12,233 nt of DNA from an uncultured Eubacteriales bacterium. Its GTDB lineage: Bacteria; Bacillota_A; Clostridia; Christensenellales; Aristaeellaceae. The stretch is taken from contig OMRS01000100.1 of assembly GCA_900313545.1 (NCBI GenBank), positions 1 to 12,233 of the forward strand, written 5' to 3'. Positions 1 to 7,423 of this stretch are shown piece after piece (the stretch's first letter is position 1; the number at the start of each line of letters is the position of its first letter). The notes beneath the pieces were generated by a model that saw only the letters and a program-made list of their open reading frames with translations, ran no database searches and had not been told where the DNA came from. The translations under genes were made by a program, and so were the position numbers.

Positions 1-340
1 ATTTCCATCCGGCTTTCCGACAGGTGGATCGTCTGTCCGATCCCCCGTTCCCTGCAGGACCGGGTCAGCTTCATCAGGTAGTCCGGCATGCAGCTGTAGG
101 AGGGCATGGGGCCCGTGGAGAAAGCGGAGCCGGCTTTCCTCCCGGAACATCTCCATTTCACGCACGGCCTGCCCGAATTTCATGAGCGACTCCTCGGAAT
201 CGGAAACCCCGGCAAGGCCCCTTGAAATCACAGCCCGGATTCCCGAATCTCTGGCCGCTCCGGCGGCAGCGGAACCGGGTCCCTCCGGTTCCCTGGCCGA
301 CTTGATGGTCATATCCACAAAACAGGTCGTCCCGCTGCGC
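1..340 (-). pseudogene. Partial, frameshifted second copy of the mtaD-like amidohydrolase
   Basis: Read on the minus strand, this segment matches the intact amidohydrolase gene at 3853-4191 at roughly nine bases in ten (counted by eye). It starts at the codons for RSGTTCFVDM (residue 111 of the intact protein) and runs past the left edge. The first 110 residues are missing: homology stops at about position 340 and unrelated DNA follows. One extra base near position 101, just after the HGPHA motif, shifts the frame, so the downstream half of the match is unreadable in the original frame. Before the shift only three residues differ from the intact copy (Leu/Pro, Gln/Glu, Gly/Glu); most base changes are silent. 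An ATG at 386-384 with a purine-rich stretch before it could start a short chimeric product, but this is probably chance. A single-base assembly error could mimic the frameshift; the 5' truncation would remain. Confidence 0.85.
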
Positions 341-530
341 AGCAGCACCTTCAGTTTGGGAGTTCGGGGGATCCTGCCCCCCGCATTTCTTCTCCCTCCA
401 TCTCCAGGAATACTCAGTCGTTGACCGTCCCCCTGCCTGCCGGGCGTCAGCCCCTTCATCCGGAGTCATTGCGGTATCCTCACCTGTCCCGGCGACCACG
501 TGTCAATGACAAAAAACGTACAGCGAAGTC

Positions 531-560
531 TTGACTCTTGACATCCATGGTATATAGAAT
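531..560 (+). promoter_or_regulatory. Putative promoter for the M13 peptidase transcript
   Basis: A -35 box TTGACT (531-536) and a -10 box TAGAAT (555-560) are separated by 18 bases in an AT-rich patch within otherwise GC-rich DNA. A second TTGACA lies at 538-543 but is too close to the -10 to be the partner. Transcription from here would give a leader of about 280 bases before the M13 start. The palindrome TGTCAATGACA at 501-511 lies just upstream and could be a protein-binding site. Confidence 0.5.
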
Positions 561-587
561 GAGGAAAGCTTGAGACGGTGTCACATA

Positions 588-737
588 ATGAAGCGGAAGC
601 GTCATCTATGGGAGCCCGCTCAAGCCTTCATCGTGGACAGCGACGGCCGGAAGGTTTTCTATGCCGGCAAGGGCGGACAGTCCCTGATTCCCCCGATGAC
701 GGGGATAACAAGCCGAATGGCCGCCTCAACAGGCTGA
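588..737 (+). CDS. Small ORF of 49 codons in the M13 leader, unknown function
   Basis: ATG at 588 to TGA at 735-737 encodes a basic start (MKRKRHLWEP) followed by AFIVDSDGRKVFYAGKGGQS. The second part has the alternating pattern of a beta hairpin and looks more protein-like than the surrounding frames. No good ribosome binding site sits directly upstream; the purine run GAGGAAAG is about 20 bases away. It could be a genuine small peptide, a regulatory leader ORF, or the remnant of a larger gene lost in the rearrangement that also truncated the neighbouring mtaD copy. I do not recognise a family with confidence. Confidence 0.25.
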   Translation: MKRKRHLWEPAQAFIVDSDGRKVFYAGKGGQSLIPPMTGITSRMAASTG

Positions 738-850
738 GGAAAGCATTTTCGGCGAATCCCGTCCCCTGCCGCATCCTGAAAACCTCCATTTTCTCCGTCA
801 AACCAATTGCTGTTCTCTATTTTGTATCATCAAAGAAAGGAACTGGTTAC

Positions 851-2914
851 ATGAAAAAACTGTTTGGCATCCTCCTGGCTCTGACCATGGTGCTGTCCCT
901 GGGGGTTCCGGCCCTCGCGGCGGAGGGCGAGCGTCCCGGCGCCGCCTGGATCGACTCCGGCATCTATGGCGTCTATGAGGGCAAGGGCGAAATCCGCCTG
1001 CAGGACGACTTCGCTGCCAGCGTGAACCGCGCTTGGGCGGAAAATGCAAAAATCAACGACGGCGAGGCCAACGTCTCCGCAAGAACGGAACAGACAGACG
1101 TCCTCAACAGTGAGAAGATCGCACTCATCAAAGGCGAGAAGAAGGATGACGCAAAGCTGACCAGCCTGCAGAATCTCTACGCTCTCCTGCTGGACTGGGA
1201 TGCGCGCAATGCGGCTGGCGTCTCCGAGCTCAAGCCCTTCGTCGAGGATCTGATGGGCCTGTCCTCCATCGAGGAGATGACCGCCTTCCTCTCTGATTCC
1301 AACCGCAACCTGTTCGGCACACCGATGTCCGTGGATATGGTCCTGGGCAATCCCGGGGACGCTTTCACCAATGTCCTGTACGTCATGTCCCCCGCCATGT
1401 TCGGCTCGGACTCTGCCGATTATGCAGCAGGCGCCGAAGAAACCCCCGCCATCGCGGTCAACAGACAGATCTGCGAATACATGCTGGGCAAGCTGGGCTG
1501 CAGCGAGACCGAGGCAAAGGCGCTTTTTGACAAGACCATGGACTTTGAGCGCGGATTCATGCCCGGCATGGAGGCCATGGAAAAGGTCATGATGGACAAG
1601 GGACCCCAGTATCTCTTCACCCAGCTCTTTACCCTCGATGAGCTCCGGGACATGTACAAGAATTATCCGCTTTGTGACATCTACAAGGCGCTGGGCTTTG
1701 ATCTGGACGGCCGCCTGGTCGGGATCATGATGCCCAGTGTCATTGAATGCCTCGACGCGCAGTACACCGATGAAAACCTTGACATGATCAAGGCATGGGT
1801 GCTGACGCATACGCTCAAGGAGTTTATCACCTACTGCGACAGAGAGACCTTTGAAAGAACGACCCTGCTCCAGGCTCCGATCACCGGCGTTGACACCCTG
1901 GCCCCGGACGAGATCTACGCCATGAAAACCATCACCGGTCTTGTCCCCTCCCTGGTTGACGAGGTCTATGTGGAGTACTGCTTCGACAAGAGCATCAAGC
2001 CCCAGATCTATGATCTCACCGTCATGATGATTGACGCCTATCGTGAGATGCTGCGGGAAGAAGACTGGCTCTCCGATGCGACCAAGGATGCCGCCATCTA
2101 CAAGCTGGACAATATCAAGCTCAACATTTGCTACCCTGACAATCTGCCGGACGTCGGCACCCTGACAATCAAATCCGCCGAAGAGGGCGGCACCCTGTTT
2201 GAAGCGATCAAGACGGCGCGGATTTTCGCGCGGGGCATCGTGGCGGAGATCGTCCAGCGGCGCAACGACGGCACCTACTGGAAATTTGACAATTATTACA
2301 GCACCCTCGCCGCCTGCTACGTCCCGACCGAGAACTCCATCAACGTCTTCGCCGGCATCTGCGGCGGCGACTACTACCAGCCGGACTGGCCGCTGGAGAA
2401 AAAGCTGGGCGGCGTGTGCATGGTCATCGGCCATGAGATCTCCCACGCCTTTGACGATAAGGGTGCCACCTTCGATAAGGACGGCAATTACAAGGACTGG
2501 TGGGCCAAGGAGGATGCAGAAGTCTTCCACGAGCGCGTCAACAAGCTGAAAGCCTGGTACAGTGCCTTTGTTCCCGCACCCGAGCTCTCGGATGAACCCT
2601 ATGGTGAGGATGGCGCGGACAGGATCAGCGGCGAGGCCATCTCTGATCTTGCTTCGCTCAAGTGCCTGCTTTCGATCGCGGCCAAGCAGGAGAACTTCGA
2701 TTATGAGATGTTCTTCACCCAGCTTGCCATCATTCAGAAGAACGCACGTTACTCCGTCGCGGAGCTGCCCACCCTCGCCAACGAAACACACCCGGTAGAG
2801 TACTCCCGCTGCAATGTCCCGCTGTCGAATTATGAGGAGTTCCACAAGACCTTCGGCGTGAAGGAGGGCGACGGCATGTACACCGCCCCCGCCGACAGGA
2901 TCAAAGTCTGGTAA
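851..2914 (+). CDS. Secreted M13-family (neprilysin-like) zinc metallopeptidase
   Basis: This 687-residue endopeptidase probably cleaves peptides outside the membrane. It opens with a signal peptide (MKKLFGILLALTMVLSLG, likely cut near ALA-AE around residue 23) with no lipobox. The zinc site is clear: HEISH at residues 528-532, and the third ligand with its partner Asp in GEAISD (Glu595, Asp599). His647 and Arg653 keep the spacing of neprilysin His711 and Arg717. The C-terminal end (PLSNYEEF ... RIKVW) is typical of M13. Length fits the family. The substrate-binding Asn-Ala pair is Ala-Ala here (residues 487-488, in AACYVPTEN), and the usual C-terminal Cys is absent. The ATG at 851 is chosen over the GTG at 578 because it is preceded by AAAGGAA and begins a perfect signal peptide. 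It is the only plus-strand gene and converges on mtaD. Confidence 0.95.
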   Translation: MKKLFGILLALTMVLSLGVPALAAEGERPGAAWIDSGIYGVYEGKGEIRLQDDFAASVNRAWAENAKINDGEANVSARTEQTDVLNSEKIALIKGEKKDDAKLTSLQNLYALLLDWDARNAAGVSELKPFVEDLMGLSSIEEMTAFLSDSNRNLFGTPMSVDMVLGNPGDAFTNVLYVMSPAMFGSDSADYAAGAEETPAIAVNRQICEYMLGKLGCSETEAKALFDKTMDFERGFMPGMEAMEKVMMDKGPQYLFTQLFTLDELRDMYKNYPLCDIYKALGFDLDGRLVGIMMPSVIECLDAQYTDENLDMIKAWVLTHTLKEFITYCDRETFERTTLLQAPITGVDTLAPDEIYAMKTITGLVPSLVDEVYVEYCFDKSIKPQIYDLTVMMIDAYREMLREEDWLSDATKDAAIYKLDNIKLNICYPDNLPDVGTLTIKSAEEGGTLFEAIKTARIFARGIVAEIVQRRNDGTYWKFDNYYSTLAACYVPTENSINVFAGICGGDYYQPDWPLEKKLGGVCMVIGHEISHAFDDKGATFDKDGNYKDWWAKEDAEVFHERVNKLKAWYSAFVPAPELSDEPYGEDGADRISGEAISDLASLKCLLSIAAKQENFDYEMFFTQLAIIQKNARYSVAELPTLANETHPVEYSRCNVPLSNYEEFHKTFGVKEGDGMYTAPADRIKVW

Positions 2915-3060
2915 TCGGATCTTTTCCTGCAGATATCCTCTGCTCTGCGGCAAAGCCATCAACAGCAAAGGAAAATGGCTGCACCAAAGAAAATGCGGAA
3001 AGGATTCCCTTCCCCGACAGAACGCCCCTTTCCTGAAGAAGAAAAGGGAGAGTAGAACAG

Positions 3061-3104
3061 TGCCGGGCATCCTCCTGTTTTGAGGAGGATGCCCGGCATT
3101 CTTT
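3061..3104 (+). terminator. Rho-independent terminator after the M13 gene
   Basis: A 16-base perfect stem (3061-3076 with 3083-3098; loop GTTTTG) is followed by a T-rich tail, TTCTTTTCT. It lies between the convergent M13 and mtaD genes. On the minus strand the sequence after the stem is only moderately T-rich, so it may also stop mtaD transcripts, less efficiently. Confidence 0.85.
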
Positions 3105-3197
3105 TCTGTTCTGCAGCGCCATGATTCCATGCCGCGCGGTTCTCCCGGCTGCACGCCGGATTTGTCTTCCGGGGCCGGGGGATTCTTCCTGCGGAGT

Positions 3198-4520
3198 TTA
3201 TACCCGGCGTGCGGAAGTCATCCCCAGTCTCTCGGTGATTCTCCGGATTTCCCTGTAGACCCCGGCTTCGTCGATGGTGGTCAGGCGGCGGTTTTCCATC
3301 AGCACCCTGCCATCCACCATCACCGTATCCACCTCAGCTCCGCTGGAGGAGTACACCAGTCCGGCGATCACATTGTTTGCCGGTATGAACTGCGGTTCAT
3401 CCAGCCGGACCAGGATCAGGTCCGCCAGTGCACCTTCACGGATTTCCCCAAGCTCTCCCTCGAGGCCGATGGCCCGGGCACCGTTGACGGTGGCCATGCG
3501 CAGTACCTCCCCCGCGTCCACGCACCCGGGGTCTGTATTTGCGCCCTTGTACACCAGCGCAGCAGCGCTCATCTCGGAGAACATGTTCAGGGTATTGTTG
3601 CTGCCGCAGCCATCCGTTCCCAGGCAGACATTGATCCCGGCTCTGAGGAATTTGTCCACGGGGGCAAACCCGTTCCCCAGTTTCATGTTGCTCCTCGGAT
3701 TGATGGCCACGCTGACCTTCTTTTCAGCCATCAGGCGGATGTCCTCATCCGTGGCGTACACCGCGTGGGCCGCGATGACGGGAACCTCAAAGATCCCCCA
3801 CCGGTCCACATACTGAATGGGCGTGGTCTGGTGCTCCCTTTCCATCCCCTCCATCTCCAGCCGGCTTTCCGACAGGTGAATCGTCTGTCCGATTCCCCGT
3901 TCCCTGCAGGACCGGGTCAGCTTCATCAGGTAGTCCGGCATGCAGCTGTAGGGGGCATGAGGCCCGTGGAGGAAACGCAGCCGGCTTTCTCCCCTGAACA
4001 TCTCCATTTCACGCACGGCCTGCCCGAATTTCATGAGCGACTCTTCGGAGTCGGAGACCCCGGCAAGGCCCCTTGAAATCACGGCCCTGATCCCCGAATC
4101 CCTGGCCGCCCCGGCGGCGGCAGAACCGGGTCCCTGCAGCTCCCGGGCAGACTTGATGGTCATGTCCACAAAGCAGGTCGTCCCGCTACGGATCATTTCT
4201 ATGGCAGCCAGCAGGGTCGTCCAGTAGACATCCTCCTCCGTCATCCCGTCCTCGACCTTCTGGACCTTGTCCAGCCAGTCAAAGAAAGGCAGGTCATCGG
4301 CATAATTGCGGTGGAGCGTCATGTAGGCATGGGTATGCGCATTGATCAGGCCCGGCATCACCAGCATGTCCGACGCATCAAGGACCCGGGCATCCGGTTC
4401 CGCCAGGTCCTCCCCGATGCGCGCGATCCTGTTGCCGCAGATCAGCAGGTCCCTTTCCCGCAGGACCCATCCGCCGCTTTCAAGAAGCAGCACCAGTCCG
4501 TTTTTAATCAGCGTTTTCAT
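3198..4520 (-). CDS. mtaD: 5-methylthioadenosine/S-adenosylhomocysteine deaminase-family amidohydrolase
   Basis: This 440-residue cytoplasmic enzyme belongs to the MtaD branch of the metal-dependent amidohydrolases, which hydrolyse the 6-amino group of S-adenosylhomocysteine, methylthioadenosine or similar nucleosides. The metal and catalytic residues are present: HTH (His62, His64), His215 with Glu218 in HLSES, His252 in AAHAVY, and Asp303 in LGTDG. The family signature HGPHAPY (185-191) and NPRSNMKLGNG are also intact, and the length is normal. The ATG at 4520 follows an AAAGGAAAG binding site. It is the last gene of a three-gene operon, starting 25 bases after the ahcY stop. Other members of this clade act on guanine or triazines, so substrate is not certain. 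Context with ahcY favours S-adenosylhomocysteine. A decayed second copy lies at the left edge of the window. Confidence 0.92.
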   Translation of the reverse strand: MKTLIKNGLVLLLESGGWVLRERDLLICGNRIARIGEDLAEPDARVLDASDMLVMPGLINAHTHAYMTLHRNYADDLPFFDWLDKVQKVEDGMTEEDVYWTTLLAAIEMIRSGTTCFVDMTIKSARELQGPGSAAAGAARDSGIRAVISRGLAGVSDSEESLMKFGQAVREMEMFRGESRLRFLHGPHAPYSCMPDYLMKLTRSCRERGIGQTIHLSESRLEMEGMEREHQTTPIQYVDRWGIFEVPVIAAHAVYATDEDIRLMAEKKVSVAINPRSNMKLGNGFAPVDKFLRAGINVCLGTDGCGSNNTLNMFSEMSAAALVYKGANTDPGCVDAGEVLRMATVNGARAIGLEGELGEIREGALADLILVRLDEPQFIPANNVIAGLVYSSSGAEVDTVMVDGRVLMENRRLTTIDEAGVYREIRRITERLGMTSARRV

Positions 4521-4545
4521 GGTCTTTCCTTTCCCCTGCCCGAAA

Positions 4546-5790
4546 TCACACCGCGGACTGGTTCAGATAGGCTTCCTGCTCCGGGGTCAGGCTATCGATC
4601 CGGATCCCCATGAACTGAAGCTTCCTGCGGGCCACCTCCAGGTCCACCTCCCTGGGGACCGTGATCAGCTTTTCGGTGATCCGGCCCTCGTTTTCCGCCA
4701 GATACCTGGCGGACAGCGCCTGAATGGCGAAGCTCATGTCCATGATCTCCGCGGGGTGCCCGTCTCCCGCGGCCAGGTTCACCAGGCGGCCTTCCGCCAG
4801 GACATACACATGCCTGCCATTGGAAAGGGTATACCCCATGATGTTGCTGCGCATCTCCCGGGCCTCGCTGGCGTTCTCCCTGAGCCACTTCATGTCCACT
4901 TCAACGTCAAAGTGTCCGGCATTGCAGAGGATGGCCCCCTCCTTCATCGTCAGCATGTGCTCCCCGGTGACCACGCCCGAGCAGCCGGTTACCGTCACAA
5001 AGAAATCTCCCAGGGGCGCCGCTTCGCTCATCGGCAGCACGGTGAACCCGTCCATGACGGCTTCAATGGCCTTGATGGGGTCCACCTCCGTCACGATGAC
5101 ACGGGCGCCCTGTCCCTTGGCCCGCATGGCCACTCCCTTGCCGCACCAGCCATAGCCGGCGACCACCACGTTCTTGCCGGCCACGATCAGGTTGGTCGTC
5201 CGGTTGATGCCGTTCCAGACCGACTGGCCGGTGCCGTAGCGGTTGTCAAACAGGTGCTTGCAGTCCGCGTTGTTGACCATGACCATGGGGAAGCGCAGAT
5301 GCCCCGCCTTCTCCATGGCCACAAGGCGCACGATTCCCGTGGTGGTCTCCTCACAGCCGCCGATCACGTAGGGCAGTTCCTCCTGCATCTCGGTATGCAG
5401 CATGTGGACCAGGTCGCCCCCGTCGTCGATGATGATGTTGGCATGGTGCGACAGCGTCTCCCGGATATGGGACGTGTACTCCTCCTCCGTCGCCCCGTGC
5501 CAAGCATAGACATTCATCCCCTCCTTCACCAGCGCCGCCGCCACGTCATCCTGCGTGGACAGGGGGTTGGATCCGGTAATGTACATCTGCGCGCCTCCGG
5601 CCGCCAGGACCTCGCACAGGTAGGCGGTCTTCGCCTCCAGATGGATGGACAGCGCGATCCTCCTGCCCTCAAACGGGCGCGTCTTCCTGAAGTCCTCCTC
5701 CAGGCTCCGCAGCAGCGGGCAGTTGCGCCGCACCCATTCGATCTTGTTCTCCCCCGAGGGCGCGAGTTGAATGTCTCTGATAATGCTCAC
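4546..5790 (-). CDS. ahcY: Adenosylhomocysteinase-family hydrolase, short type (possible S-inosylhomocysteine hydrolase)
   Basis: This 414-residue NAD-dependent enzyme splits the by-product of SAM-dependent methylation into homocysteine and a nucleoside. Recognisable parts are His50, STQDD (78-82), DDGGD (122-126), CEETTTG with Glu148, Lys178/Asp182/Asn183, the NAD loop GYGWCGKG (212-219) with Glu235, NAGHFD (His293) and GHP (His345). Compared with the human enzyme (from memory) Cys195 is Thr187, Glu59 falls at Lys54, and the C-terminal tail ending in HYRY is absent; the protein stops at YLNQSAV. These traits match the short Thermotoga/archaeal type, some of which hydrolyse S-inosylhomocysteine. 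The start is GTG at 5790, with GGAGGAGG six bases upstream. It is the middle gene of the operon, 27 bases after metF. Confidence 0.94.
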   Translation of the reverse strand: MSIIRDIQLAPSGENKIEWVRRNCPLLRSLEEDFRKTRPFEGRRIALSIHLEAKTAYLCEVLAAGGAQMYITGSNPLSTQDDVAAALVKEGMNVYAWHGATEEEYTSHIRETLSHHANIIIDDGGDLVHMLHTEMQEELPYVIGGCEETTTGIVRLVAMEKAGHLRFPMVMVNNADCKHLFDNRYGTGQSVWNGINRTTNLIVAGKNVVVAGYGWCGKGVAMRAKGQGARVIVTEVDPIKAIEAVMDGFTVLPMSEAAPLGDFFVTVTGCSGVVTGEHMLTMKEGAILCNAGHFDVEVDMKWLRENASEAREMRSNIMGYTLSNGRHVYVLAEGRLVNLAAGDGHPAEIMDMSFAIQALSARYLAENEGRITEKLITVPREVDLEVARRKLQFMGIRIDSLTPEQEAYLNQSAV

Positions 5791-5817
5791 TATGGTCCTC
5801 CTCCGTATGATTGCTCG

Positions 5818-6702
5818 TCAGTAGATTTCGCCGGGAGCCGGCTTTTTCAGGATCGCGGACAGGTTTGTCATGATCCCGGCGGCCACCTCCGGCTTGTTCA
5901 TCGTGTAGACATGGATATGGCGGATCCCGTTGGCGATCAGATCGATGATCTGCTCTGTCGCGTAAATGATTCCGGCCTGCTTCATGGATTCGGGATCCTC
6001 GCCGAAGCAGTCCACGATCGCCCTGAAGCGCTGGGGCACTTCCGTCCCTGACATCTCCACGCTGCGCCTGAGCTGCTTCGGATGGGTAATGGGCATGATT
6101 CCGGCGATCACGGGAACCTGGATGTCCATTTCGCGCGCGCGGTACAGGAATTTGTAGAAAATGTCATTGTCAAAAAACATCTGCGTGGTGATGAAGCTCA
6201 GGCCCGCATCCACCTTTTCCTTCAGGTGCTTCAGGTCCTCCGTCCGGTGCTCGCATTCCACATGCCCCTCGGGATAGCACGCGCCGCCGATGCAGAAATC
6301 CCCGTGTTCACGGATCTCCCGGATCAGCTCAATCGCGTAGCGATAGTCCGTCGACACCCTCCCGCCCTTCGGGATGTCCCCTCTCAGGGCCAGGATGTTC
6401 TCGATCCCGTTCTCCCGGTACAGATCCAGCATCCTCAGGACATGCTCCCGGTCCGAGGAGACGCAGGTCAGATGCGCCAGCGTCGTGACGCCATACTCCT
6501 GCTGAATCTCCGCGGCGATCCGGGTCGTGAAGGCGCTCGTGCCGCCTCCCGCGCCGTAGGTCACGCTCATAAAATCAGGGCGCATCGCCGCGATGCGTTT
6601 CGCCGCCTCTGCAGTCTCGGTATACTTCTCGCTGGTCTTCGGCGGGAAAACCTCCAGAGAGAAGGTGACACCTTCCCTTGCCAGTATCTGTGATATCCGC
6701 AT
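5818..6702 (-). CDS. metF: 5,10-methylenetetrahydrofolate reductase
   Basis: This 294-residue flavoenzyme reduces methylene-THF to 5-methyl-THF, the methyl donor for making methionine from homocysteine. Family motifs are in order: FSLEVFPPKTSEKY with catalytic Glu17, SVTYGAGG (46-53), HLTC (77-80), ALRGD (Asp109), YPEGH (143-147), TTQMFFD with Gln174, and AGIMPI (200-205). The length is that of a standard bacterial MetF. The ATG at 6702 is preceded by GGGAGGAGAAGT. Upstream in-frame codons, including a TTG at 6747, give no MetF-like sequence and are rejected as starts. It is the first gene of the metF-ahcY-mtaD operon. No metV-like or corrinoid partner lies next to it, so a methionine-cycle role is more likely than an acetogenic one. 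Confidence 0.95.
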   Translation of the reverse strand: MRISQILAREGVTFSLEVFPPKTSEKYTETAEAAKRIAAMRPDFMSVTYGAGGGTSAFTTRIAAEIQQEYGVTTLAHLTCVSSDREHVLRMLDLYRENGIENILALRGDIPKGGRVSTDYRYAIELIREIREHGDFCIGGACYPEGHVECEHRTEDLKHLKEKVDAGLSFITTQMFFDNDIFYKFLYRAREMDIQVPVIAGIMPITHPKQLRRSVEMSGTEVPQRFRAIVDCFGEDPESMKQAGIIYATEQIIDLIANGIRHIHVYTMNKPEVAAGIMTNLSAILKKPAPGEIY

Positions 6703-6719
6703 ACTTCTCCTCCCGGGTC

Positions 6720-6749
6720 CGTTGCCGGTTGAACTGTGCACAGGCAACG
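6720..6749 (-). promoter_or_regulatory. Hairpin just before the metF ribosome binding site
   Basis: Seven-base arms (6720-6726 and 6743-6749, CGTTGCC/GGCAACG) enclose a 16-base loop immediately 5' of the metF binding site on the minus strand. A second AGGAGG-like sequence lies about 15 bases further upstream. The 6703-6910 gap holds several other GC-rich inverted repeats but no clear promoter, no T-tailed terminator, and nothing I could match to a SAM or SAH riboswitch. A role in regulation is only possible. Confidence 0.3.
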
Positions 6750-6910
6750 CCCTGTTTTTCCTCCTGAATGGGGCGGCATCGCGCCGGGTCTCCTGACGGA
6801 CGGTGCACAAGCCCCGCGTCCGGGCGCCGCGGCACGAATCCCGGGGCCCTCCCGGTTCCATCATGCCTGTCCGCCCTTTCCGCGGGGCCGCGCAGTCTCG
6901 TCCTGCCCGT

Positions 6911-7423
6911 TTACAGCCAGGTCACCGTCTGTTCAATGGGCTTGCGGCTGAAGTGGTTGGGCAGGGGGCCCGCCCCTTCCGCAGCATATCCCAGGTCAAG
7001 GAGCATCAGGACCTCCTCATTGTCCGGCAGCTCCAGCGCCAGGGCCGCTTCCGCCGGATCCACGAAGTTGATCCAGCAGCTGTCCACGCCCTCGGAGGCC
7101 GCGGCCAGCATCATGTGGGTGGCCACGATGGTGGCATCCTCCACGCCGGAGGTCCGCTCCCCGCCGGGATAGGTGAACACGTTTTCCCTGTCAAATGCGA
7201 CCACCAGGACCGTGGGGGCGCCGTAACGGCAGGGCGTCACCTGGTCGATCCTCGCCAGCATCTCCGGGGACTGCAGTACATAGACATGCTGTTCCTGCAG
7301 GTTCTTGGCCGTGGGGGCCAGCCGTCCGGCTTCCAGGATGATGTCCATCTTCCCGCGTTCCACCTGTGCCGCGCTGAAGCGCTTGCAGGAATAACGCGCC
7401 CTCATGAGTTCGAGCATTTCCAT
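6911..7423 (-). CDS. Small nitroreductase-family FMN oxidoreductase
   Basis: This 170-residue protein fits the short, single-domain nitroreductase family, which binds FMN as a dimer and uses NAD(P)H to reduce nitro compounds, quinones or unknown physiological substrates. Visible features are the N-terminal phosphate-binding pattern RARYSCKR (8-15), APTAKNLQ (36-43), DATIVATHMMLAA (96-108), the LGY turn (144-146) and the final SRKPIEQTV (159-167). The ATG at 7423 follows AAAGGAGG. The frame stays open further upstream, but that part has no family similarity. The gene lies 208 bases upstream of metF in the same direction. Co-transcription is possible but unproven. The natural substrate cannot be told from sequence. 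Confidence 0.9.
   Translation of the reverse strand: MEMLELMRARYSCKRFSAAQVERGKMDIILEAGRLAPTAKNLQEQHVYVLQSPEMLARIDQVTPCRYGAPTVLVVAFDRENVFTYPGGERTSGVEDATIVATHMMLAAASEGVDSCWINFVDPAEAALALELPDNEEVLMLLDLGYAAEGAGPLPNHFSRKPIEQTVTWL

Larger units (their letters stand above)
341..850. other. Intergenic and leader region between the pseudogene and the M13 gene
   Basis: No convincing gene of normal size lies here. The stretch next to the pseudogene shows no clear match to the 5' part of mtaD, so it marks a rearrangement boundary. It holds a small hairpin (365-370 pairing with 378-383), a short palindrome TGTCAATGACA at 501-511, a likely plus-strand promoter at 531-560, and a 49-codon ORF at 588-737. The M13 reading frame is open back to a GTG at 578, but that stretch lacks protein-like composition and is better read as leader. 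Confidence 0.6.

Noticed and set aside
578..850. N-terminal extension of the M13 peptidase from GTG 578
   Set aside because: It would bury a clear signal peptide at 851, has no strong binding site and reads as low-quality protein.
2975..3055. A 26-codon ORF after the M13 stop, starting with MAAPKKMRK
   Set aside because: AAAGGA is only three bases from the ATG, the peptide resembles nothing known, and it lies in a terminator-proximal 3' region; chance is likelier.
830..3154. A 774-codon minus-strand open frame opposite the M13 gene
   Set aside because: It mirrors the M13 codons in GC-rich DNA, has no recognisable domain, and opposes a gene with intact catalytic motifs.
4342..6051. A 569-codon plus-strand open frame opposite ahcY and parts of its neighbours
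   Set aside because: It spans three real genes on the other strand, is rich in His, Arg, Gly and Pro, and shows no family motif.
6703..6910. SAM or SAH riboswitch upstream of metF
   Set aside because: I looked for the conserved core sequences and found none; only generic GC-rich hairpins are present.
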